A program made the translations under genes and the position numbers. DNA of 15,084 nucleotides, taken from positions 1 through 15,084 of the forward strand of contig JALTMR010000304.1 of the NCBI GenBank assembly GCA_027001525.1, given 5' to 3'. The number at the start of each line of letters is the position of its first letter. Position 1 is the first letter of the stretch. Source of the stretch: Gammaproteobacteria bacterium (GTDB taxonomy: Bacteria > Pseudomonadota > Gammaproteobacteria > Tenderiales > Tenderiaceae). This document shows positions 7,415 through 15,084 of the stretch, in pieces. The notes beneath the pieces were generated by a model. The model was given only the letters and a program-made list of their open reading frames with translations. It had not been told where the DNA came from and made no database searches.

Positions 7415-8176
7415 GTGCCTGATACTTTTTACTACGTCACTTCGGCCTTCGTGGTGGGGCTGCTGGGGGGTGCCCACTGCGTGGGGATGTGCGGTGGCAT
7501 CATGAATGCGCTGGTCTACGCTGTGCCCGAAGGCCAGCGTTCCCCCGCAAAGGTGCTGCCCATCGTCTTTCTCTATAACCTCGGCCGCATCACCAGCTAC
7601 GCGCTGGCGGGAGCCATCATCGGTGCCCTGGGTGCCTGGATGCAGATGATTGCCAGCCCGATAGGCATGGGGTTGAGGGTGCTGGCGGGCCTTATGATGA
7701 TTGCCATGGGGCTCTATATTGCGGGCTGGTGGCGAGGCTTGGCTCACCTGGAAAAGCTCGGCAATCACGCCTGGAAGCACATTCAACCCCTGGGCGGCCG
7801 TTTTATGCCCGTGCGAAAACCCTGGCAGGCATTATTGCTCGGAGCTATCTGGGGCTGGCTCCCTTGCGGCCTTGTTTACAGCGCGCTGACGCTCTCGGCG
7901 GGAGTGGTTTACTGGTATCAGTCAGCCCTGGTGATGATCGCCTTTGGTTTGGGGACGTTGCCGGTGATGATGTTGACCGGTGCCTTTGCTTTTCAGGTCA
8001 AGGTCTGGACTCAAAAAGCGCTGGTTCGAAATATTGCGGCCCTCATGGTGATCGGGTTTGGTCTGTGGACCATTGCTGTCCCCCTCTCTCACCTGAGTCA
8101 CAGCCAGCACGGCGGTGAGGCCATGGAGATGCAGGGCCACACCGGTATGGGCTCAGCGCACCATCAGCACCCCTGA
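7415..8176 (+). CDS. TauE/SafE-family (DsbD-like) membrane protein with metal-binding tail
   Basis: The 253-residue product belongs to the sulfite exporter TauE/SafE-like membrane family often found beside ccoGHIS. It has about six membrane helices. Helix 1 carries GGAHCVGMCGGI (Cys22 and Cys26), and a later helix carries GWLPCGLVYSAL (Cys151). These are hallmarks of this subgroup and recall the redox transmembrane core of DsbD/CcdA. The last 30 residues are rich in His and Met (HSQHGG, MEMQGHTGMG, HHQHP), which suggests Cu binding. Transport of copper or thiol reductant for oxidase maturation is inference from neighbourhood; despite the family name, sulfite export is unproven. GTG 7415 is preceded by GAGAGAG at 7403-7409. 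Confidence 0.85.
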   Translation: MPDTFYYVTSAFVVGLLGGAHCVGMCGGIMNALVYAVPEGQRSPAKVLPIVFLYNLGRITSYALAGAIIGALGAWMQMIASPIGMGLRVLAGLMMIAMGLYIAGWWRGLAHLEKLGNHAWKHIQPLGGRFMPVRKPWQALLLGAIWGWLPCGLVYSALTLSAGVVYWYQSALVMIAFGLGTLPVMMLTGAFAFQVKVWTQKALVRNIAALMVIGFGLWTIAVPLSHLSHSQHGGEAMEMQGHTGMGSAHHQHP

Positions 8177-8226
8177 CAGATCAGTCCATGGTGATTCCTT
8201 TTCAGGGCGGATCGCCCCGTCGTTCA

Positions 8227-9552
8227 CTAAGACAAGGTGTCGCCGAGCGCCTGGAGTTTGCGGTAGAGCGTTCGTTCGCCCACACCCAGTTTTGCCGCCA
8301 GTGAGCGCTGGTCACCCCGGTGCTGTGCCCTGGCCCAATGGAGGTAGCGTTGCTCAAGCGCTTTAAGCGAAAGAATCTCCTCCCCGAACGAGAGGCTGGT
8401 GCCGTGTTGGCCGCCGCCCTGGTGGCACTCCTGTGGCAAGTGTTCCGGTAAAAGAAGGGGGCCGTCAGCCAGCAGGCTGGCCCGTTCGAGAATATTGCGC
8501 AGTTCGCGGATATTTCCCGGAAAGGGGTAGTGTTGCAGTATCTGCAACGCACTGCTTGAGAGCTGGCGCTGACGCTCCCGGTTGAGCTGGCCCAGGATGT
8601 TGTCCGCCAGCAGGGCGATGTCACCCTGGCGCTGGCGCAGCGCCGGCAGTTCGATAGGGAAGCTGCTGATGCGGTAGTAGAGATCTTCTCGAAAGCGCCC
8701 CTCTGCCACCATCTGCTTCAGGTTTCTGTGGGTGGCGCAGATCAGGCGAAACCGCGCCTGGCGCGGCTCAATACTGCCGACCCGGCGAAAGGTGAGCGTC
8801 TCGATCAGGCGCAACAGCTTGACCTGCAGAGCCAGCGGAATGTCCCCAATCTCGTCGAGAAAAAGCGTCCCTCCGTGTGCTGATTCCACCAGGCCAATCT
8901 TGCGGTGATGGGCTCCGGTAAAGGCCCCCTTTTCATGGCCAAACAGTTCACTTTCGAATAGCGATTCACTCAGGCCCGAGCACTCCACCGGCACGAAAGG
9001 GCCGCTGGCCCCCTGGCTGGCATCATGGATCGCTTTGGCCACCAGCTCCTTGCCGGTGCCCGACTCCCCCAGCAGCAGCACGGTGACATCACTGGGCGCG
9101 ACGCGCTCGATAAGCCCCAACATCCGATTGAATGCTCGCGAACGCCCCACCAGGGTCTGGGCTGCCTCGGGGTGGCGGGCGACCTGGCTCTGGCGCAGGA
9201 GTTCAAGAAAGTACTGCACCTCCCCGTGTTCGTTACGAATGGGCAGAGTCTGAACCTCAACGTGCTCTTCACCCGCCGAGGTGAAGTGCAGATGGAGTAC
9301 TCGTTGTGGCTGGCCGGTCTCCAGGCTGGTCTTCAGGGGGCAGGTCTCCCCCGCCTCATCGCAGGGTCGGGAGAAGTGGTGGGAGGCCTCATAACAGCGC
9401 GGTAAGCGGGGGCCGTTGGGTTCCAGCGCGTAGTGCCGCCGATAGGCGCTATTGGCAGCGAGAATGTGGTAGTCCCGGCTGATCAATACCGCCGGGTCGG
9501 TGAAGCCGTTGAGCAGCGCCGTCAGTGAGGGTAGTTTTGCAGGTGATGTCAT
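8227..9552 (-). CDS. fisR: FisR-like sigma54-dependent sulfane-sulfur-sensing activator
   Basis: This 441-residue bacterial enhancer-binding protein has three parts. The N-terminal PAS-type sensor (about 10-120) contains Cys53, Cys64 and Cys71 in CYE, RPCDE and TCPLK contexts. The AAA+ domain (about 134-375) has Walker A GESGTGKE (162-169), GAFTGA (209-214, the sigma54 contact loop) and Walker [12 protein letters not shown] (227-237). A Fis-type helix-turn-helix ends it (about 396-436). In Cupriavidus FisR, which activates pdo-sqr in response to polysulfide, the essential cysteines are, as I recall, at 53, 64 and 71, an exact match. The start ATG (complement of 9550-9552) has no clear ribosome binding site but is supported by that numbering. 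It is divergent from the cyd series and overlaps a TGTCAT motif, so autoregulation is possible. Confidence 0.85.
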   Translation of the reverse strand: MTSPAKLPSLTALLNGFTDPAVLISRDYHILAANSAYRRHYALEPNGPRLPRCYEASHHFSRPCDEAGETCPLKTSLETGQPQRVLHLHFTSAGEEHVEVQTLPIRNEHGEVQYFLELLRQSQVARHPEAAQTLVGRSRAFNRMLGLIERVAPSDVTVLLLGESGTGKELVAKAIHDASQGASGPFVPVECSGLSESLFESELFGHEKGAFTGAHHRKIGLVESAHGGTLFLDEIGDIPLALQVKLLRLIETLTFRRVGSIEPRQARFRLICATHRNLKQMVAEGRFREDLYYRISSFPIELPALRQRQGDIALLADNILGQLNRERQRQLSSSALQILQHYPFPGNIRELRNILERASLLADGPLLLPEHLPQECHQGGGQHGTSLSFGEEILSLKALEQRYLHWARAQHRGDQRSLAAKLGVGERTLYRKLQALGDTLS

Positions 9553-9610
9553 GGTATCGGTCAGGGTGTCATATCTGTCAGTGGGTGCCGGCAGTATGTC
9601 ATTTATGGCA
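9547..9610. promoter_or_regulatory. Candidate upstream activator sites: three phased TGTCAT motifs
   Basis: TGTCAT occurs at 9547-9552, 9567-9572 and 9597-9602, spaced 20 and 30 bp apart, all whole helical turns. The third belongs to an imperfect palindrome TGTCATTTATGGCA (9597-9610). A perfect 8-bp palindrome TGCCGGCA lies between (9586-9593). The cluster sits about 125-185 bp upstream of the sigma54 -24 element, the usual place for an enhancer-binding protein. The first motif covers the fisR start codon. Assignment to FisR is inference. Confidence 0.5.
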
Positions 9611-9731
9611 GTTGTTTGGGGAGGTAAAATAAACAGGTGTGCTCAAGCTGCCCACGGCCATTTCTCCAGCCCGGTGCTAACCGGCTGAATATAAAAATTA
9701 ATTTCCCGCTTGATGTGTTGCCCGGCGAAGG

Positions 9732-9748
9732 CTGGCCCGGCTATTGCC
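9732..9748 (+). promoter_or_regulatory. sigma54 (-24/-12) promoter for the haem protein-cyd genes
   Basis: CTGGCCCG (9732-9739), four bases, then TTGCC (9744-9748) matches the YTGGCACG-N4-TTGCW consensus at all but two positions. The invariant GG (9734-9735) and GC (9746-9747) are separated by exactly ten bases. The expected start site is near 9759, giving an 80-base leader before the ATG at 9840. An AT-rich tract at 9688-9705 lies between the promoter and the proposed activator sites, where DNA bending would help looping. Confidence 0.8.
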
Positions 9749-9765
9749 TTAGTGTGCCACTAAGG
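9747..9765. promoter_or_regulatory. Perfect inverted repeat over the -12 element and predicted start site
   Basis: CCTTAGTG (9747-9754) and CACTAAGG (9758-9765) are perfect inverted repeats separated by three bases. The repeat starts within the -12 element and covers the predicted transcription start. This suits an operator for a second regulator, probably a repressor, better than an RNA hairpin, because its left arm would not be transcribed. No protein is assigned. Confidence 0.45.
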
Positions 9766-9839
9766 TATGGCTGGCATTGGACATTGGGCAAGCTATGACC
9801 TACACCTAGAGGGCTCAAAGAAACGCAAAGGGGGCGAAA

Positions 9840-10427
9840 ATGCGAGCTGGCAGGGACGTGGTATTGGCACTGGTTTTGGGGGTCTCATCGGTTGCCGTGG
9901 CAGCAGATGATGTGGGTCAGCGCAGTCAGGAGGCCATGGCGGTGACCCAGTCTTTCATGAAAGAGCTGGGCAAAACCATGATGGGGACCATGAAGGCCCA
10001 GGGCCCCGTGGCGGCGATCAAGGTCTGTGCCGAGAAGGCCCCGGAGCTGACGGCGGCAATCTCCCGGCGTCAGGGCTGGAAGGTGACCCGCGTTGGCACC
10101 CGCGTACGCAATCCGATGTTGGGGATGCCCGATGTCTGGGAGCAGAAGGTGCTGGCGCAGTTTCAGGCACGCCTTGAGCGCGGCGAGCCGATCAAGGGGA
10201 TGTACTTTTCCGAAGTGGTGAACGAGCCCGATGGCCGCTACTTTCGTTTTGCCAAAGCCATCGGCGTCAAGCCCAAGTGCCTGATTTGCCACGGCGCAGA
10301 GGCGGATATTCCTGCCCCTGTACGACAGCACCTCAAGGCGCAATACCCTTTTGATCGGGCCACAGGTTACCGGGTGGGTGAGCTGCGCGGTGCCGTGACG
10401 ATCAAGCAACCCCTCATCAGCATGTAA
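9840..10427 (+). CDS. Secreted DUF3365-like c-type haem protein
   Basis: The 195-residue product has an N-terminal signal peptide (positive MRAGR, hydrophobic 7-21, likely cleavage after AVAA near residue 22). A single c-type haem motif, CLICH, lies at 147-151. The segment WKVTRVGTRVRNP (80-92), the FRFAKAI strand and the C-terminal GELRGAVTIKQPL pattern match the DUF3365 (Tll0287-like) haem-binding fold, which is PAS-like. Cys63 is an additional cysteine. It is exported and should bind haem covalently in the periplasm. It is the first gene after the sigma54 promoter and ends five bases before cydP. A role as haem-based redox or ligand sensor, or as electron carrier, is unproven. The Shine-Dalgarno is AAGGGGG at 9828-9834. 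Confidence 0.85.
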   Translation: MRAGRDVVLALVLGVSSVAVAADDVGQRSQEAMAVTQSFMKELGKTMMGTMKAQGPVAAIKVCAEKAPELTAAISRRQGWKVTRVGTRVRNPMLGMPDVWEQKVLAQFQARLERGEPIKGMYFSEVVNEPDGRYFRFAKAIGVKPKCLICHGAEADIPAPVRQHLKAQYPFDRATGYRVGELRGAVTIKQPLISM

Positions 10428-10432
10428 CGGCG

Positions 10433-10624
10433 ATGAAAATTCCTGGCAACGGACTGTTGAAACGGGACATCGCGACCATTCTAGTGCTCAAACTGGTGAT
10501 GATTGTGGCGCTGTGGATGGCGTTTTTTGATGAACCCCAGGACGAGCAGCTGACAAAAGAGAAGCTGCAGGTCTGGATGTTGGGGCAACCGATTGATAAG
10601 AGGGAGCTTGTCGATGGTCAGTGA
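10433..10624 (+). CDS. cydP: Putative cytochrome bd small subunit CydP
   Basis: This 63-residue protein has a short basic N-terminus ([12 protein letters not shown]), one transmembrane helix at about residues 13-31 ending MAFF, and an acidic to basic polar tail. I recognise the LLKRDI-hydrophobic helix pattern as the small protein named CydP, found just upstream of cydA in proteobacteria and proposed as an accessory subunit of the bd oxidase. The ATG lies five bases after the haem-protein stop, with only a weak AACGG ribosome binding site. Its 3' end overlaps the cydA start by 11 bp, so translation of the two is probably coupled. Experimental support for its function is limited. Confidence 0.75.
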   Translation: MKIPGNGLLKRDIATILVLKLVMIVALWMAFFDEPQDEQLTKEKLQVWMLGQPIDKRELVDGQ

Positions 10625-12236
10625 AAGTGTTGTGGAGTTATCGCGTTTCCAGTTTGCCATGACGGCGATGTACCACTTTTTGTTTGTCCCACTGACGCTG
10701 GGGCTGGCGTGGTTGCTGGTGATCATGGAGTCGGTCTACGTCATCACCGGCAAGCAGGTATACAAGGACATGACCCGCTTCTGGGGCAAGCTCTTCGGCA
10801 TCAACTTTGCCATGGGGGTGACGACGGGTATTACACTGGAGTTCCAGTTCGGCACCAACTGGGCCTACTTCTCTCACTACGTTGGTGACATTTTCGGCGT
10901 GCCGCTGGCCATTGAGGGGTTGATGGCGTTCTTTCTTGAATCCACTTTTGTCGGCCTTTTCTTTTTCGGCTGGGAGCGACTCTCCAAAGTGCAGCATCTG
11001 TGCGTGACGTTTCTGGTCGCGCTGGGCTCTAACCTTTCGGCTTTGTGGATTCTGATCGCCAATGGCTGGATGCAAAACCCGGTGGGGGCGGAGTTCAACT
11101 ACGAAACCATGCGCATGGAACTGACCAGCTTTGCCGATCTCTTCTTTAATCCGGTGGCGCAGGTGAAGTTCGTCCACACACTGGCCGCCGGCTACGTCAC
11201 CGGGGCGATGTTTGTGCTCGGTATCAGTGCCTACTACATGTTGAAGGGGCGCGACATGGCATTTGCGCAGCGCTCTTTTGCCATTGCTGCCGGCTTTGGC
11301 CTGGCCTCGATTTTGTCGGTCATCATTTTGGGTGACGAGAGTGGTTACGAGCTGGGGGATGTGCAAAAGGCCAAGCTGGCAGCGATGGAGTCGGAGTGGG
11401 AGACCCAGGAGGCACCGGCCTCGTTTACGCTGTTCGGCATTCCCAACCAGGAGGAGCAGCGGACGGATTATGCGATCAAGGTGCCCTTTCTGCTCGGCCT
11501 GATCGCCACCCGCTCCATCGATGAGGAGGTGACGGGGCTGAAGGAGATCATCGCCCAGAACGAGCAGCGCATCCGCAACGGCATGGTGGCTTACGCGACG
11601 TTACAGTTGCTGCGCAGTGGCGATGAGCGGCCCGAAACCAAGGCGGTTTTCGAAGCCTACAAGCAGGATATGGGGTATGGCCTGCTGCTGAAGCGCTACA
11701 CCGAGGATGTGGTGGATGCCACCGAAGAGCAGATCAGGATGGCCGCCAAAAACAGCATCCCGGACGTGGCCCCGGTCTTTTGGGTCTTTCGTTTGATGGT
11801 GTTATGTGGCTTTGTGCTGCTGTTTATCTTTGCTGCGTCGTTCTACTTTTGCGCCAAACGGGTGGTGCACCGGAAGCGTTGGTTGTTGAAGTTGGCGTTG
11901 TATGGCATCCCGCTGCCCTGGATCGCCATTGAAGGCGGCTGGTTTGTGGCGGAGTATGGCCGTCAGCCGTGGGTGATCGGCGGTATTTTACCTACCAACC
12001 TGGCCACCTCGACGCTGGACAAGAGCGATCTCTATTTCAGTCTGGCAGGGTTGATTGGCTTCTATACGCTGCTGCTGATTATCGAGATGTTTCTGATGTT
12101 TAAATACACCCGTCTCGGCCCCAGCAGTCTGCACAGTGGGCGCTATCACTTTGAGAAAGCCGATGAAGGGGGCAGCAGCGGTGGCGCCGCCCTGACGACT
12201 CAACCGCAGCGGCCATCGCCGGATCAGGGGGGCTGA
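10614..12236 (+). CDS. cydA: Cytochrome bd ubiquinol oxidase subunit I (CydA, long Q-loop)
   Basis: CydA binds haems b558, b595 and d and oxidises quinol, reducing O2 to water without proton pumping. The 540-residue product is close to E. coli CydA. Axial ligands are conserved: His21 and His188 (E. coli 19 and 186) and Met395 in RLMVLCG (E. coli 393). Glu101 and Glu109 of the proton-path segment [11 protein letters not shown] are present, as is GRQPW (449-453). The Q-loop (about 241-385), from [16 protein letters not shown] to [10 protein letters not shown], is the long enterobacterial type. The tail after about 510 is Gly/Ser/Pro-rich and variable. The start is ATG 10614 with AGGGAG at 10601-10606; a longer frame from TTG 10593 has no support. 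Confidence 0.97.
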   Translation: MVSESVVELSRFQFAMTAMYHFLFVPLTLGLAWLLVIMESVYVITGKQVYKDMTRFWGKLFGINFAMGVTTGITLEFQFGTNWAYFSHYVGDIFGVPLAIEGLMAFFLESTFVGLFFFGWERLSKVQHLCVTFLVALGSNLSALWILIANGWMQNPVGAEFNYETMRMELTSFADLFFNPVAQVKFVHTLAAGYVTGAMFVLGISAYYMLKGRDMAFAQRSFAIAAGFGLASILSVIILGDESGYELGDVQKAKLAAMESEWETQEAPASFTLFGIPNQEEQRTDYAIKVPFLLGLIATRSIDEEVTGLKEIIAQNEQRIRNGMVAYATLQLLRSGDERPETKAVFEAYKQDMGYGLLLKRYTEDVVDATEEQIRMAAKNSIPDVAPVFWVFRLMVLCGFVLLFIFAASFYFCAKRVVHRKRWLLKLALYGIPLPWIAIEGGWFVAEYGRQPWVIGGILPTNLATSTLDKSDLYFSLAGLIGFYTLLLIIEMFLMFKYTRLGPSSLHSGRYHFEKADEGGSSGGAALTTQPQRPSPDQGG

Positions 12237-12237
12237 G

Positions 12238-13380
12238 ATGATTTTTGATTACGATACGTTGAAGTTGATCTGGTGGTTATTCGTCGGTGTGTTGTTGATC
12301 GGCTTTGCGCTGACCGATGGGTTCGACCTGGGGGTGGGAATACTGCTGCCTTTTCTTGGTCGCAGCGACAATGAGCGGCGCGTGATCATCAACGCCGTGG
12401 GGCCGACCTGGGAAGGGAATCAAACCTGGCTGATTACTGCCGGCGGTGCCATTTTTGCAGCCTGGCCAACGGTGTACGCCGCCGCTTTCTCCGGTTTCTA
12501 TGTCGCGCTTTTGCTGGTTTTATTCGCCCTTTTCTTCCGCCCGGTGGGGTTTGACTACCGCAGCAAACTGGTCAATCCGCTTTGGCGCAGTGCCTGGGAT
12601 TGGGCGCTGTTTGTCGGCGGTTTTGTCCCGGCGTTGGTGTTCGGCATCGCCTTTGGCAACCTGTTGCAGGGCGTGCCGTTTCACTACGACGACACCTTGC
12701 GCTCGACTTACACGGGGGATTTTTTCGATTTGCTTAACCCCTTTGCCCTGCTGGTCGGCGTGGTGAGCGTGGCGATGTTGGTGATGCACGGTGCCATCTA
12801 TCTGCAACTGCGCACCGAAGGGGTGATCTATCAGCGGGCACAGCGGGCGGCACGGCGAGCAGGGGTTTTATTGATGGCAAGTTTCGCCGTCGCCGGCGTT
12901 TGGGTCGCTATCGGCATCGATGGTTTTCGGGTGGTTACCATGCCGGCTGCCGATGCGACCCCCAGCATTCTGAATAAAACGGTTGTCCTGGCCAGCGGTG
13001 CCTGGCTGGATAACTATGCGCTCTACCCGTGGATGCTGATGGCGCCGCTGCTGGGCTTTGCCGGGGCGGTGGTGGCGCTGCGTCTGTCTGCGGCCCATCG
13101 TGCCGGCAAGGCCCTTGTCAGCAGTGGCTTTGCCATCGCCGGTGTGATATTGACGGCCGGCTTTTCCATGTTTCCCTTTATCCTCCCTTCGGTGACTGAT
13201 CCGCGTAGTAGCTTGACCGTGTGGGATGCGACCAGCAGCCACCTGACCTTGAGCTGGATGTTTTTTGCAACGGTCTTCTTTCTGCCCTTGATTATCCTCT
13301 ACACCAGCTGGGTGTACCGGGTGATGGGCGGCAAAGTGACGGAGAAGACTATTCAGGAGAAACAGCATTCTCTCTATTAG
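12238..13380 (+). CDS. cydB: Cytochrome bd ubiquinol oxidase subunit II (CydB)
   Basis: CydB is the second large membrane subunit, structurally like CydA but without haem ligands, and takes part in proton and oxygen access. The 380-residue length equals that of the E. coli protein. The N-terminus has FALTDGFDLGVGILLP (Asp27, Asp30). GPTWEGNQTWLITAGGAIFAAWP follows with Glu59 where E. coli has Asp58, a common substitution. FFRPVGFDYRSKL comes next, and eight or nine helices in total. The ATG is one base after the cydA stop. cydX follows 22 bp downstream. Confidence 0.97.
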   Translation: MIFDYDTLKLIWWLFVGVLLIGFALTDGFDLGVGILLPFLGRSDNERRVIINAVGPTWEGNQTWLITAGGAIFAAWPTVYAAAFSGFYVALLLVLFALFFRPVGFDYRSKLVNPLWRSAWDWALFVGGFVPALVFGIAFGNLLQGVPFHYDDTLRSTYTGDFFDLLNPFALLVGVVSVAMLVMHGAIYLQLRTEGVIYQRAQRAARRAGVLLMASFAVAGVWVAIGIDGFRVVTMPAADATPSILNKTVVLASGAWLDNYALYPWMLMAPLLGFAGAVVALRLSAAHRAGKALVSSGFAIAGVILTAGFSMFPFILPSVTDPRSSLTVWDATSSHLTLSWMFFATVFFLPLIILYTSWVYRVMGGKVTEKTIQEKQHSLY

Positions 13381-13402
13381 GACTATTAGGAGTTATTTGC
13401 CA

Positions 13403-13507
13403 ATGTGGTACTTCACATGGATTTTGGGGCTGGGGCTGGCCATTGCCTTTGGCATCATCAACGCCTTGTGGCTGGAGTCGCAAGAGCAGAGTGCGGATGA
13501 GCAGTAA
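13403..13507 (+). CDS. cydX: Cytochrome bd small subunit CydX
   Basis: CydX is the single-span third subunit that stabilises haems b595 and d. The 34-residue product begins MWYFTWILGLGLAIAFGI and continues into NALWLESQEQ. The MWYF-W-ILG opening and the Glu after the helix match E. coli CydX (MWYFAWILG). It is too short for standard ORF cut-offs. The ATG is 22 bp after cydB with TAGGAG at 13387-13392 as ribosome binding site. The C-terminal tail is acidic. Confidence 0.93.
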   Translation: MWYFTWILGLGLAIAFGIINALWLESQEQSADEQ

Positions 13508-13533
13508 GGCCGAGTGCGGGGGTGCACCCGGTT

Positions 13534-13570
13534 CGCAAAGCGGGCGTTGACCCGCCCTTGCGTTATTTTT
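13534..13570 (+). terminator. Terminator-like hairpin between cydX and sqr
   Basis: CGCAA (13534-13538) pairs with TTGCG (13558-13562). GCGGG (13540-13544) pairs with CCCGC (13551-13555), with a small internal bulge and a 6-base loop. The stem is followed by TTATTTTT, with five T at 13566-13570. A separate palindrome GGGTGCACCC lies at 13520-13529. The interrupted stem and offset T tract suggest partial rather than complete termination. Confidence 0.6.
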
Positions 13571-13595
13571 AGCACCAACTAACAACAAACATTAA

Positions 13596-14897
<1,302 letters not shown>

Positions 14898-14939
14898 GGG
14901 GCGTTCTGCTCCCCCTCTCGTTCCTCCCGCCTGGCCGTT

Positions 14940-14972
14940 GCCGGGGTTGTCTCCCACAACCCCGGCTTTTTT
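14940..14972 (+). terminator. Strong intrinsic terminator after sqr
   Basis: GCCGGGGTTGT (14940-14950) and ACAACCCCGGC (14956-14966) form a perfect 11-bp stem with a 5-base loop, followed directly by TTTTTT (14967-14972). It lies 42 bases after the sqr stop. A second perfect palindrome, CGCGAT-A-ATCGCG, lies at 14974-14986. Confidence 0.95.
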
Positions 14973-14986
14973 ACGCGATAATCGCG

Positions 14987-15084
14987 CTAACCTGCTTCGG
15001 TCTTCAATGGTGTGACGTTGGTGTTGGGTTCTGTCGTCATATCGGCCAGCAGTGCCGGCTTGCCTTTGCAGGCCTGTACCAGAA
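14987..15084 (-). CDS. C-terminal end of an unidentified minus-strand gene
   Basis: Reading the minus strand from the right edge, one frame is open for 31 codons and stops at 14987. It encodes a polar end including LVQACKGKPALL, DMTTEPNTNVTPL and KTEAG. Its composition looks protein-like, with no long low-complexity run. Its stop sits just before the terminator of the convergent sqr gene, where a gene end is expected. The other two minus-strand frames look less convincing: one stops quickly and one runs through the terminator. I do not recognise the protein. Confidence 0.4.
   Translation of the reverse strand, partial: LVQACKGKPALLADMTTEPNTNVTPLKTEAG

Noticed and set aside
8205..8217. GGGCG-GAT-CGCCC hairpin as terminator between the convergent TauE/SafE and fisR genes
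   Set aside because: Only five base pairs and no T tract on either strand in the direction of transcription.
9714..9727. TTGAT at about 9710 as an FNR/ArcA-type site before the cyd genes
   Set aside because: No matching right half-site at the correct spacing.
9767..9790. Second -24/-12-like element in TGGCTGGCATTGGACATTGGGC
   Set aside because: No GG-N10-GC spacing is satisfied, unlike the element at 9732-9748.
10593..10613. Upstream TTG start for cydA
   Set aside because: It would add seven non-conserved residues. ATG 10614 has the better placed AGGGAG and matches the normal CydA N-terminus.
10638..11366. 242-codon minus-strand open frame opposite cydA
   Set aside because: Composition rich in His, Gln and Arg with no domain, wholly opposite the conserved CydA coding sequence.

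Overview
The window reads as part of a gammaproteobacterial chromosome, most likely a sulfur-oxidising or sulfide-tolerant facultative microaerophile. That is inferred from gene content: an E. coli-like long-Q-loop CydA, a sulfide:quinone oxidoreductase resembling the Acidithiobacillus ferrooxidans enzyme, and a FisR-type sulfane-sulfur regulator. Genus cannot be fixed from the sequence. Genes are tightly packed and no insertion sequence, tRNA, rRNA or CRISPR array is visible.

Left half (1-8176): the cbb3-type cytochrome c oxidase locus. It holds the 3' end of ccoO, then ccoQ and ccoP with overlapping starts, a 37-codon membrane-protein ORF with a strong ribosome binding site, and a clear intrinsic terminator (1471-1505). 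The assembly genes follow: ccoG, ccoH, a hairpin, ccoI and ccoS. ccoI encodes the copper-exporting P-type ATPase for CuB supply. Next come an unrecognised membrane-anchored protein on the minus strand (6493-7200) and a divergent TauE/SafE-family membrane protein with a His/Met-rich tail (7415-8176). The latter is a common companion of cbb3 assembly genes.

Right half (8227-14972): what looks like a sulfide-responsive cytochrome bd module. A minus-strand sigma54-dependent activator has a PAS-type sensor domain with Cys53, Cys64 and Cys71, the positions I recall for the sulfane-sulfur sensor FisR. Across a 287-bp intergenic region is a plus-strand series: a secreted DUF3365-like c-type haem protein, cydP, cydA, cydB, cydX and sqr. 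The intergenic region carries a near-consensus -24/-12 promoter (9732-9748). It also carries three TGTCAT motifs spaced 20 and 30 bp apart and a perfect inverted repeat over the predicted start site.

Working model (inference): sulfide, or polysulfide made from it, activates the FisR-like protein. That protein turns on a sulfide-insensitive bd quinol oxidase and, by readthrough or its own promoter, SQR. Electrons from sulfide then pass through quinone to O2 when the haem-copper cbb3 oxidase is poisoned. A strong terminator closes the module, and the end of an unidentified minus-strand gene may enter at the right edge.
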